Of a DNA stretch of 64,000 nucleotides, positions 22,801-34,761 are shown piece by piece (position 1 is the first letter of the stretch; the number at the start of each line of letters is the position of its first letter). The translations under genes were made by a program, and so were the position numbers. Source of the stretch: Azolla pinnata (Eukaryota; Streptophyta; Polypodiopsida; Salviniales; Salviniaceae); the NCBI GenBank assembly GCA_037176905.1, contig JBBBWG010008446.1, positions 29,006 to 93,005 on the forward strand. Direction: 5' to 3'. Below the pieces are notes generated by a model. The model was given only the letters and a program-made list of their open reading frames with translations. It was not told the DNA's origin and ran no database searches.

Positions 22801-25800
22801 CGTCCTCAGTTGTTATGCAGGCTGTTGTGGTAATTATTCTCAATCAGACATTTTAGAAATGTGTTGCATTTTAAGTTTTCTCATTAAATCTTAGATTATA
22901 AAATTTTCCAGTGAAGTATATTTCCAGATTTATTTAGCTGTTTCTGAAGAATAATGGAAAATTGACATTATCAGGGATGTTTCCAACATTGGGCTTTGTG
23001 GTTACTATCCTCCCGAATAAAGGGCAGCGAATATGAGATGTCTTTTGCTAATGCTCGAACAATCCTTGCTCACAATTTTAATTCAGGGCATCTAGCTTCC
23101 ACAACAGAAATGGAGGATTTTATTCTTACTGTTGATGATATGGCTATAGCTGGAGGAGAGCTCATGGCTCTTTCTACTTTAATGTATGCACCAGTGAAAC
23201 TAGAAGAATGCCTATGCAGTGGGCGTGTTACACGATACGACAAATCCTCATGGCAGTGTACCTTGGAAAATCTTCAACCCATGTTGCAACAATACCCCAC
23301 TCTATGGAGATATTTATCATCTGCTTGCATTACTCCAAACACTTGGTGGTTGACTAGTTTTCATAAAAAATCCGGTAATAATTGGTCAATATTTAGGCAT
23401 GAGAATACATTGTCGTTGATCTAACTAGTAGTTGAGATTTATTGTTAATGTTACAGCTACTTCCATGAGGACACAACCAGGATTTTCTGGGTACCTTCAG
23501 TGGCGCGAGAAGATATTCTCTTCTGCTTGTGGGGACACTTCCTTGGTTGAAATGATGCCTCATTGGTTTCCCAGAAGTGTAAGGCAGCTGATTCGGCTTA
23601 GTGTTCAGGTGAGGCTTTGGCAGTGAAGTGCAATGCTGCTTGTTAAAATGCTGCTTGTTGAAACTAATTTTCATTCTGATTGGAAGGGGTCTGTGATTGG
23701 CGGGCAAGAAGTTTTTCATGGCTGGGATGAAAACAGGACTCTCTATTCTCAGATAGTTATGAACGAAAATGATCCTATTGCGTGGGAGAATATCGTCCAA
23801 AAGCGCATTCAAGATGAGCTTTATGCATCTTCACAATTAGAGGTAGATATTGCATTATATCTTATCTGGGACTCTCTTACCTTGCAAGTGTATGTATGAA
23901 TATGTCTAAGATAAGTAATATAATTTTTTAGGCCTTATGTAACTCCTTTTTCAAAAACTGATGCTGACAGATTAATTAAATTTTTTTTTCCAAATGGTGA
24001 TTTTCCTATAGGATAAAGCAGTTGGGGTAGGTCATCATCTCCAAAGGGGCCGTGCAATGGCAGCATTCAATTCTCTTCTTGCTCTGAGGCTGCAAAACTT
24101 CAATGCTCAAGGATCTATGATACGTGAGCATGTCGGCAAATTCCAAAGAGGACAACTACACATGTCATCTGAACTACATGCTGTACTGTCACCTTTATCG
24201 TCACATGAGGAAAAATATCTTACCAATGTGAGTAATGTTGTATTAAGTGGATAATATTAACAACTGTTTTACTTATAAGAAAGAAGATGATATGTTAATG
24301 TCTTTACATGGGCGGAATGTGCTGTACGACCAAATGAGGGATCACGTGTTATTGCAGCCTCCTTTTCAAGAACAACAAACCATAGAAATGTAATTAAAAA
24401 TAAAATAGCTAAAATGATGAATCTTTCTATCCACGATTCTTGACTCATAGGACCGGAACTTTCGCCTTTAAAGATCACCAGTTGGGTTGACTCAATGTAA
24501 AGTTTGTCTAAAATGGTGTTAAACATATAATGTTGACTACTATTTGACTGAAACATGCTGTCATGCTATGCGATTGGTATATGATTTTCCATCTTTTTCA
24601 TTTATTGTGAGCACTGCTGAAGAGTTCTACAGTTCATAACTTCAGATGAGCAGATATAGAAGTATGCCGCATTCACAAGGTTTTGCACGTTATGCCTCTT
24701 GTTGTGGCAAGTAGTAAACTTCTCTGTCAAAGATGTTTTCAATAGAAATTTATGGATTAGAATTTCCAGTAGAACCAATAATATTTCATAGAATGCTGTC
24801 TAATCTTCAAGATATGTTGATTACAATAATGTCTCTCTATGAAATGGTGATAGGCTACATTTGAGTAAAATCGATTTCTATTGTATTCTTTAAACGGCAT
24901 TGCTCGTTTGATGATAAATTTTCTACAAATACTTGATATTGCCAGGTTCTGCCGCTTGCTATAATGAACTTTGAAAATCCAGTGTTGGTGGCTGCTGCTT
25001 CTAGTCTCCTAGAATTGTGTGGTTTCCCAGCTGCTATGCTCCGTGTTGATGTTGCAGCTTTGTCCCGAATCAGTTCTTTTTGCAAGCAGAAGGGTCTAGC
25101 AGATATCCATGTTGATTCATCAATAATTCAAGAAAGTGACCCTGCTGGTTCACTGGCTAGATTGCTTGCAGATGAGTACAGGGAGGCTGGGCTAGCCATT
25201 TTATCACTCCAGAAAAAGAACACATCTTTAACTGGGAAATTGTCTAGAACACTGGTCACAGTATTACAGATTTTGGAAAAAGCAAGCTTGCCACTACCGG
25301 TAGAAAAAGATGTCAGTGCTGGTGCGTCGCTCTTTAGTGGACTGTATGATGGGTCAGAACTCAGGCGTCAGCAATGTGTGTCCAGTGAAAGATGGAGCCT
25401 AGTGACTACATTTTGCAATGTGCATCAACTTCCGATTAGTACGGTGTACTTGATAATGCTTGCAAGGGACAATGATTGGGTATATTACCTGTCTTTTAAC
25501 CTCCCACAACAGATTATATGGCTACATAAGCATCATACTGTACTTTTACACATAATCATTCATCAGAATAATGAATTCAGTCATAAAAGATGAAATAAAT
25601 AGGGAAATGTAAAATTTATGAGTAATAAGCTGGATACAACTTCAAAAGTGTATGTAGTTGAAGTGCATCATTCTCTGCTGAGACTGAATCAATGTTTTTT
25701 TTAGGTTGGATTCCTTGCTGAAGCTCAATCGGAAGGCTGCCCTTTGGAAGTACTAATTTCTGTGGTAATAATTGTAGTTATCACACTGTTTGTACGTTCA

Positions 25801-28800
25801 TGATTTTAATTTTCTTATAGACTCCAAGGGCTCTTTTGCATTGTGCGTATGATGCAGGCATCACAAGAATTTACAGACCCTAGATTACGAAGTCACATTC
25901 TGACAGTCCTCAAAACTCTCCAAACAGCTTGGCAAAAGGCACCAAATACTCCTGCTGCTAGTATAAGTATATCTCAGGATCACGTGGTGAAAGCAGAAGC
26001 AACCCCATGTGAGCTGTTTGAGATTCTGGCTGATTGTGAACAGAGGAAACATCCTGGAACTGCACTGTTGACGAAAGCAAAGGATATGCATTGGCCATTG
26101 CTTGCTGTGATATCATCTTGTTTCCCTGATGTGACTGCTATAGGTTGCTTGACAGTATGGTTGGAAATCACTGCTGCCAGGTATCCGTTTTCTCTATAGA
26201 TTGGCTTTTTGTTGTGAACGTGATTTTTAAATTAGCTCAGTAGAAGTGTGATGTGTTAGTGCACAGAAAGGTGGAGATAGGTAGAGGAAAAGAAGCATAC
26301 ACACATGCGTGCAAATGTAAAATACAAAACACAATTTAACACACTCTGCCTATTATAAGCATGAATGAATTTCAATCAGGAATTCTGAGCATGATCTTCT
26401 TGTATCTTTCTAGTGCTATTCACTTCTCTTACATCAAAATCCTATTGTTAATTTTCTATATTGGGAGTATACGAGATGATTTCCTTTTTGGTCATGCATT
26501 AACTTTCACGTGCTTGGCCAAACAAAACCAAGACTACTCCCTAATACTTTGCACATGTTTATAACACGAGTGCATTTGAAAATTTATATTGCTCTTGAAA
26601 TCATGTGAATATATGCCATAGGCAACATGAAAATGTTGTGCAAGTGTACGTTTATCTGGAAATTACTGCAAGTGCTCTGGAACATTATTATTGAAAGATG
26701 AGGGTCAGAAATAGGAGTTGAGAATCCTGCATTTTCCAAAATGATATAAATTGTATATTCTTCATGAACTGTGCATTGAAGCCCTTCAGTCAGGTATGAT
26801 AACCTCATGTACAGTAGCTGGTCTGTTGCTTATTAATAATAAGTCCAGATGATATGAAAGCAGTATTCAGAATAGAGATGAAGTTAATTCAACCACGTTT
26901 TCAGAGATGAGGCCTTGACAGTAAGGACCTAATGAGAAGATCTAAACATTCACGGGGTGAGATGTTACATTACAATTCAATCCATCCACTATCAAACATA
27001 GATGGTCCAAATGTGTGTGAAGTGTAATTATCACTGTAGATTTAGAATTCTACAAGCCAGCATTTTCCATACCATAGAATCATACGATATTTTTGTGTTG
27101 TGTATGGTTTTTATGTATTTTTCCATGGCAGTAGTGATTTTGCATTTGTCCAAGGAAAAATTGCCTGCCTTGTGAATTTTCAAATTTTCATAAAAATAAT
27201 TTTTGTTGTCACGTGGACAACCTGATACAAATCTGGAAAAGTTTTTTTGATTTAATATAGAATCCGTTGAGTGACTTTATCATTCTTTTTCTAGGGAAAC
27301 CTCATCAATCAAAGTGAATGATGCTGCAGCCCATATAGCTGCCGCTGTAGGGGCTGCTGTTGAAGCAACTAATGGATTAGCTGATCATTTTCGCATTGTT
27401 GATTTCCAATATAACCGAAAGAACCCTAAAAGAAGATGCCTGCAGTCACCTGAAAGAAACAGTGCTAGTTTTAGAGATGAAGCAGCTACACGAGTGGGAC
27501 AAATTCAGATGCCAGTGGCTGCTAAGAGTGATTTGAAAGCTGATGACGTAACTGATTCAATTACCAACCAGAAAGATCAAAATACGAATGCAGCTTTGCA
27601 GAATAATATCGTTGATGAACAAAATTCCTTATCCAGAATGATAGTTATGCTTTGTGAACAACAACGGTTTTTCCCTCTTCTGAAGGCTTTTGAACTGTTT
27701 ATTCCCTCTTCTTCATTACTTCCATTTTTTCGGTTTCTTCAGGTGAAATCTCAACTTAAGTTTGTGCCAAATAGATACGTACTGGGTTTGGTTGATCTTA
27801 GTTATCTTATCATGTGGGGCTGAGTGTTGTTATATATATGAAACAGGCATTCTCGCAAATGAGAATTTCAGAAGCTGCTTCTCATCTTGGAACGTTTTCT
27901 TCACGTGTGAGAGAAGAGAGTAACCAGGCCCACCATATTTCAAACAGGGGTGGTAAGGCATCAACAGCAACTTTGGCAAGTGTATCTGCAGTTACTGCAG
28001 CTGATACCATTCTAGAGTCTTGCCCCTCTCCATACGAACGACGTTCCCTTTTACAACTTCTATCTAATGCTGATTTTGGAGATGGAGGTGCAGCGGCCAA
28101 ACGCTTCCGCCAGCTTTACTGGAAAATTCAGCTTGCTGAGCCTGCTCTTCAGCAAGGCTTGGAAACTATGGTGCAGGGTGCAGGCCTTGATGATGATGCA
28201 TTATTGCTAGCATTAGAAAGTCAAAGGGAATGGGATCAAGCTCGTAAATGGGCTCAACAGCTGGAGTACACCGGACTGAATGCTAAAGCAATGCACCATG
28301 TAACTGAAACACAGGTTTGTGAAAGGGACTCTCCTGCCTTGGTTTTTCGTACAGTGATCTAATTTACTGCTGATACATCAAGCTCTAAAAATGGTAATTC
28401 AATGCATTATCAAGATGAGATACATCTGGCTTCTTGATCTTACATATGCTCCACAACATTAATTATAAAATGCCTTTTTTTAATTATAAATAGAATGGTT
28501 CGCTTTCAACAGATGCTAGAGGAACATAGTAGAAATTTTATTCAGGCAGTACGTGCCAACTTCCTCATCCAATTTTTACCAATCAACAACAGTTTATGCT
28601 TGAATTCCATATCTCTGTAGTGCAAGTGTGAGATGGTGTAGGTTTCTTATATCCAGTGTTATGCATCATGCGTTTTCTTCTTGATATATTTAATTGCTGA
28701 ATACAGGACAAAAATGAGGTAAATGTTTTATGAATATTTATTAAATGTTTTCAATGTCAATGTTTTCATTGTGCAGGCTGAAACTATGGTAGCTGAATGG

Positions 28801-31800
28801 CGAGAGTTTCTGTGGGATATTCCTGAAGAACGAGTTGCATTATGGAAGCATTGCCATGAACTTTTTGTCAGGCATTCACTGCCATCGCTCCAGGTTCTTT
28901 TTTATGTTTGTATGTTTGTGAAGGAAAGCTTGACGTTGTTTTCATGGTCACATGATTTATATCGTGTATTGGTCTCAGGCTGTTTTAGGAAGTTCAGATT
29001 AAGGTGATTTGTAATACCTTATATTGTGGTCAAATCCTGCTATATAGAATTGTTTCAATCAGATTAATATTTGCAGTTATACCTTTGGCATTTGCCTAAT
29101 CAATTGTAGCTTTTATCTTATCAGGGTGGATTATTCTTCTTGAAGCATGCAGATAAATTTGAACATGAAGTATCCCCATCAGAACTCCATGGAATCCTTC
29201 TGTTCGCTCTGCAGTGGCTTAGTGGCCAGATAACTAACACACCCCCGTATTGTTCTTCTTTGATGGACATACTTTGTTTCTTATTCATCATTATACGAAC
29301 ACAATGATGATGCAAATGTTATATTTTTAAATTGAGTTCTATTTATGTGATAGGAAATATCCTGTGCATCAGCTTCGTGAACTGGAAACGAGGATATGGC
29401 TGCTTGCTGTGGGGAAGTCCACATCAGCACAAAGCAAAAAGTCATTTATTCCAAGTTTGAATGTTACAACGTCCAAAGTTGCGCAGGATGATGGTGTTGC
29501 TGGTATTGCCATTCCCGAATCCATACAACAAACAGCAAATTTAGTGTCTCTTGTGGATAACCATCTTAGAAGTTCACAAGCTAGATCCACTGTCTGGCAA
29601 GCGAGTACATCAGCTTACCATGAGCAGCACAAAGCTGAAGTCCAGGAGCAAGAGATAGGTCCAAAGCATAAGAGACGAACAAGAAATTATGTGCAGCATA
29701 AAAGAACACAGGTTGATAAACTTTCGAAGGTACAACTGGAACAAGAAGTCAACAGCCAGGCCGTTTTGAGCTCTGTCCAGAAGGGTGAATGGAAAGGCAG
29801 CTATACACTTCAAGATGATGTAAAAGAGCACAGCATTACTGTTGAGGAACACAGCTTGTGGGAAGAGCGTGTGGATGAGCAAGAATTGGGACAAGCTATC
29901 CTTTCTCTTTTAGAAGTAGGGCAGATGTCCGCTGCAAGACAACTTCAACAGAAGTTGGCTCCAACACATGTGCCAATAGAATTATTACTAGTGGAAACAG
30001 CCCTTGTGATTGCAGAAATCTCTACATCAACAGTCCTTGGCCGCCTTACGCCCTCTGTTATTCCTACAATCATTGCCGAACATCTCCAGTCTTTAAGTTT
30101 GGTGGATGACATCACATCAGCTAGTCCATTAGAGGTTTAATTCTAGACTATGAATGTTTGCTTCTGTACCCGGCATATCTGTCAATTTTTATTATTAATC
30201 ACTGTTTGTGGGATTACGTAGGCTCTTGATTTGATAACGAAGGCTTGTCCCCAAGGTTGTGGGCGTGGTAGTTGTGAAAGAATTACAGCAGTTGCACGAA
30301 TTGCAAGCTTCCTTGGCCTCTCGTTCGCTGATGCTTTTTCAAAGTCACCAACACAGCTTTTGCAGCTTCTGTCTCTGAAAGCTCAAGATTCGTTTCCCCA
30401 AGCCAAATTACTGGTTGAAACACATTCAATGCCTGCTGCTAGTGTTGCAAGGATTCTTGCTGAGTCCTTTCTTAAGGTACCTTCTTCCTCTTCAGAGATC
30501 AAAACAAAACCATTCAAATTGTAAAAACATACATATCTGTTGTGCCTTTATCATCGTAAACTGTGATTGCCTACTGTTAAAGTCTCCACCTTACAGGGTC
30601 TTTTAGCAGCCCATCGTGGGGGATTTATGGAGTCTTCTCTACTAGAGGAAGGGCCATCTCCTTTGCTGTGGAGGCCTTCTGATTTTCTTAAATGGGCTCA
30701 ACTCTGTCAATCCGAATCTGAAATGGGACATGCTCTCATGCACATAGTATTGAGCGGCCATGAAGTTCCAAATAAGTGTGAGGTACTCTCATGTTCGATG
30801 TGAATCCCTGATGAGTTCTGTTCTCATGAATGTAATAATAAAAGAGCATGTTCTGCATTTTACAGGTAGAGCTCCTTGTTTGTGCTTACGGATTTTACAT
30901 GTCATCTTCTTGCCTTAGTGGTATAGATGTTCTATTGACATTAGCATCAACGCGTGTTGAATCGTATCTCTCTGAAGGGGATTTCGGATCCCTTGCACGA
31001 CTAGTTACTGGGATCAATAATTTTCAGTCATTACATTTCATACTCAATATATTGATAGAAAATGGGCAGCTAGAGCTTCTGCTTCACAAAAGAGCTGCTG
31101 TAGAAGCAGCGATGGAATCATCAGCTTCTGTCCGTGGCTTTCGAATGGCAGTACTCTCAACCCTAAAACATTTCAATCCTAATGATCTGGATGCTTTTGG
31201 AAAGGTCAGGACCTAAGCCCTACATATTTCTTAAGCCTTAAGCTTAGTATTATAGAAATCTTATGACTACTGACCTCTGGTGTTATCTTGACTGCAGGTC
31301 TTCAAGCAGTTTGACATGAAACATGAGATGGCTGCTCTTGTAGAATCAAGAGCTCGCACAGGGGTGCAGCAATTTGACATCGATCATGTACTAGAACAAA
31401 GCGATGAACTTCTCAAAATAATGCGCTATAATGTCGAAGCTGCTGAGGTCTGGGCGAGTGTTGATGCTGGGAACAGAGCAAGGTGGAATTGTGCTCAAGC
31501 ATCATTAATCTCTCTGCAAATACGCATCCCAGAGATCCAGTGGTTGAATCTTACTGAAACAAATGCTCGACGACTCTTTGTGGAGCAGTCTCGATTTGAA
31601 GAGGCACTAGTAGTAGCAGAGGCATATAATTTAAATCAACCAAGCGAATGGGCGCCTGTGATTTGGAATCAAATGCAAAATCCAGGGTGGATCGAACCAT
31701 TTTTGGCCGAGTTTGTGGCTGCTTTACCGCTTCCAGCCAATATGCTAATGGAATTGGCTCGATTTTACAGATCCGAGGTGACAGGCAGGGAACGGAATAT

Positions 31801-32047
31801 CGACTTTTCTACATGGCTAAGTCCAGGGGGCTTGCCTCTTGATTGGGCAAAGTATTTGGAAAAGTCTTTTAGATGCCTTCTGAAGTACGTTCGTGACGTA
31901 AAATTGAGAGTTCAGCTAGCTACTCTTGCAACTGGATTTCCAGATGTACTGGAGATATGCATGCGGATTCTTGATAAGGTCCCTGAGACTGCTGGCCCAT
32001 TGATTTTAAGAAAGGCCCACGGTGGAGGCTACCTTCCTCTCATGTAG
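13801..32047 (+). CDS. Spatacsin (SPG11) homologue, plant type
   Basis: Giant protein of the spatacsin family; the human member works with spastizin and AP-5 in lysosome reformation, and the plant role is little known. Coding exons: 13801-15976, 16726-16801, 17123-17245, 19622-19835, 19925-20290, 20441-20626, 20719-21018, 22218-22829, 22975-23374, 23457-23608, 23687-23842, 24012-24227, 24946-25479, 25705-25764, 25858-26180, 27295-27742, 27847-28314, 28777-28893, 29125-29246, 29354-30134, 30222-30476, 30597-30782, 30866-31204, 31298-32047. All phases agree and the sum is 3119 residues, close to the roughly 3200 I recall for Arabidopsis At4g39420. Recognisable segments include RLRRLQLVLDY, SRIKGSEYEMSFANART, CTLENLQPML, LARDNDW, MVAEWREFLWDIPEER and the tail RKAHGGGYLPLM. 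The last ~500 residues are the conserved Spatacsin C-terminal domain. The N-terminal 725-residue exon has no motif I can name. The start at 13801 is favoured because the alignable N-terminus begins soon after it. Confidence 0.93.
17246..19621. repeat. Large spatacsin intron with internal duplications
   Basis: This 2.4 kb intron contains two old duplications. One pair is around 18005-18040 and 18134-18168 (GGA(C/T)ATA(T/C)TAAG... AAATGCTTTGTC(C/A)TTC). The second pair, spaced about 220 bp, covers roughly 18765-18990 and 18985-19205 and shares TTCTATAAA(T/C)ATCTGAG, GCAAACCTC and GCATCAAGG(G/T)G in order. A C-rich run is at 18687-18706. An open stretch with splice-like ends at 19517-19598 does not fit the phases of the neighbouring exons. 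Confidence 0.7.
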
Positions 32048-32935
32048 TTTTCTGTATAGTTTTGTATCAAGAGATTAATTGCAATAAGATATGTGGGTGT
32101 AATAAGGACTATCAAGCACCGAGCACTAGATGGGAATGGTGCTATAAAGTGAATAAGGAGAGCAGAAATAACACAGCTATCGGACACCATTCTTGCTTGG
32201 TGCTGTTATGAAGCTGGTGAAGTCAAGCAGATGGAACAGGAATCGGACACAATCACTGCTTAGGGGTATGGAGAGTTGTTGTCTTCTCTCTAAAAAGATT
32301 GAAATCTCAGAAAAATCGTTGATCACGCAATCAAAGAATTGTCTTTGGAGTAAAGACTTAAATCAGCTTTTGGTGTAAAGACTTAAATCAAGCAGAAGGA
32401 ACAGGTATCAGAGACAATTACTGCATAGTATTATGCAGCTAAAGTTGAGCAGAAGAAACAGGTATGCATCACCATCCTTGAACATAACATGGTAATCTGA
32501 AGAGAATTAATTAGCTACAGAATTGGGTAGTTTGGATTTCGTTTCCAACTTTCAGTGTTTTGGATTCTGGCTGCAAATTCCTCCACTTTCTTTAGAGGAT
32601 GTAATTTTACCGTAGCGTATTTCGCAATCGGAAGACTGCATTGTAACATAAAGAACTCATCACCGATCGGCTGAATGTATTATTGGTTTGACACCAGGTA
32701 TCCTTGTGTTCATAAGCAAAACACTTGTGTGTTGTACAGCTGCAAGGCTAGATTTATTTCACTTAAATTTTCAAATACTGTATTTATACCTTCATTTTAT
32801 ATGTTTGTCTTGATTTTTTAGAGGAAATGCTGTAAATTGCGGACTCCTACGGATGCCCACCAAGGTATGCATTCAGATTGAGGCTTAGCTTTGCAAGGCT
32901 AGTTAATGGCATATGATTCTCTTCTTGAACTCTTG

Positions 32936-33170
32936 TCTAGATTGAATAATTGCATTAGCAGCCCATAAGATCTGCTATCTAGATTGAATAATTGCATTAG
33001 CAGCCCATACGATCTGCTATCTAGATTGAATACTTGACAGAGGAGAACGAGTTTTGACATGAGATCTACTATCTAGATTGAATAATTGATAGAGGAGATC
33101 GAGTTTTGACATGAGATCTACTCTCCAGATTGAATATAATAAGCGATAGAGGAGAGTGAGTTTCGACAAA
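32936..33170. repeat. 42/52-bp tandem array
   Basis: The word TCTAGATTGAATA recurs at 32936, 32978, 33020, 33072 and, changed to TCCAGATTG, at 33124. The first intervals are 42 bp with ATTGCATTAGCAGCCCATA. The later ones are 52 bp and carry GAGGAGA(A/T)CGAGTTTTGACA instead, so two related unit types are joined in one array. Confidence 0.93.
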
Positions 33171-34049
33171 CTCAAGCTTCCTTCTTATCCTCTTGTAATG
33201 TCCTTAGCTATGCTTAAGAAAGCATTCTTAGCCCAATGCATCCGAACGGTCGATTGCACTTCCTCGAGGAATCGACCATTGTTGGATGCTAATGCTATTG
33301 TTTTATGATGGAATTATGCAGTCTTACTTTGATGACATGATTGTGTTTTGTCACCGGTGATATGGTGCTCCTCGATCCGAATCGAAGTCAGGTAGATCAG
33401 TGAGTGATTTATCGGTTGTGAGTAATGTGATCGTTCTGTTGGTTGTAATCGTCATTTGATGGCACTTATTCGTCCAAGTTAATTGAATCCGTAGAAATTG
33501 TGAAAGTTGTATAATCATTCAAGGGAAATTATATGAAGGTATATATATATATACTTCAAAACACATTAGAGAAAATGGTTTCTTTGGAATATTTTCATCT
33601 GGCTGCTCTGTTGACTTGAAAATCTCCGATGCCTACTGGATCAGTTATCGAAAACTTAATTTGCATCACTCTGTCCTAAAAATCAAACGGCCTTTGCGAT
33701 TTAAATTGCCTCAATATTTCGTTCAACCATCCCCAAAAACGCTTAGAGCTTGTAACAGTACAAAAGGTTCTCTCCTTTTTATGCTCCCCATAGTTGCTCA
33801 AAGGTGGGAAGTTCTTGAAACAATCTTCGAAACACATTGTACCTGATAAACAGCACTGTAATTCCTCTTATATGTTCCAGGCAATTTCTCGAAGGTTACA
33901 ATTTAAATACTCGAAACAATCTGAAACACTTTTTTTTTTTTAATTATACCAGAAACGATTCGACAAAAGGCCGAGTCTGGAAAAATCTAGCCAAGTTGCG
34001 GGAGAATGTATTCAAGATAAACATATTTTAAATAGGTTTTAGATATAAG

Positions 34050-34165
34050 TGGAGTGGTGGTAGGCCTAGTAGAGCGGTCGCTTTTCTGCCGATACCTTTT
34101 GATTTGCTCACCCTATTTTGCCGCTCTCCTAGGAGGAGCTGGATTCATACCCTTTGGTCATGTTC
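34050..34165 (+). mobile_element. Possible tRNA-derived SINE fragment
   Basis: The stretch GTGGTAGGCCTAGTAGAGCG resembles a pol III A box. About 70 bp later GAGCTGGATTCATACCC resembles a weak B box, a spacing seen in tRNA-derived SINEs. No A-rich tail, target duplication or second copy is seen in the window. Low certainty. Confidence 0.2.
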
Positions 34166-34761
34166 AGTGCCCAACTTTATCTTAGCAGTGGGTGAAGCAT
34201 GATCAAAAGCAAGATGAGCATTGCCCCAATTATCATCAGCGAAGCCTGCAAGGCGAAGTAATCGCGATGACGATCAAACAGAGCGAATTCGCAGAGGAAA
34301 AAACGGCACGAAACCGATCGATTCTTCGTGGCAGCTGATGCAGGGGATTTCAGGAGCTGTATCATCCGCCTCCAGTTCTCGGTTGCATTCTGTCGATGGC
34401 TTTAATACGGTTCGATCCGGAGAGTAGAGCAGCTTCCGTCGCTGATCAGAGTGATGAGCGAAAGACAGCGCTAAGAGATCAGATCGCCGATAACATCGAA
34501 TGGGCAAATAATGCCAATGAATTCCACAACTATATATAACACACAAGTAAAAAAAAAAAACTCAAATCTTGTTTGTGTTTTCTTTGTTTTTTTTTTGTGT
34601 GTCTCAAGATTGAACTAAAAATGGAGTTTGGAAAAGAAGTGGCCGTGGCCGGATTCGAACTCTGGTTCATTTAAATCCTCTGTTTCCTTCTTCTTCTTCT
34701 TCTTCTTCTTCTTCTTCTTCCTCCCCTGTTCCTCTCTTCTCTCTGTTTTTTCTCCATAGCC

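Larger units (their letters stand above)
32048..34761. other. Spacer between spatacsin and cyclophilin genes
   Basis: It begins with the spatacsin 3' region. Around 32215-32465 a phrase AAGCAGA(T/A)GGAACAGG(A/T)ATC recurs in degenerate form. A clear tandem array lies at 32936-33170 and is listed separately, as is a possible pol III element near 34055. At 34640-34662 the minus strand holds a second B-box-like word (GAGTTCGAATCC), but it has no T stem. A CTT run at 34688-34719 lies just before the cyclophilin start. No protein gene is supported. Confidence 0.55.
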
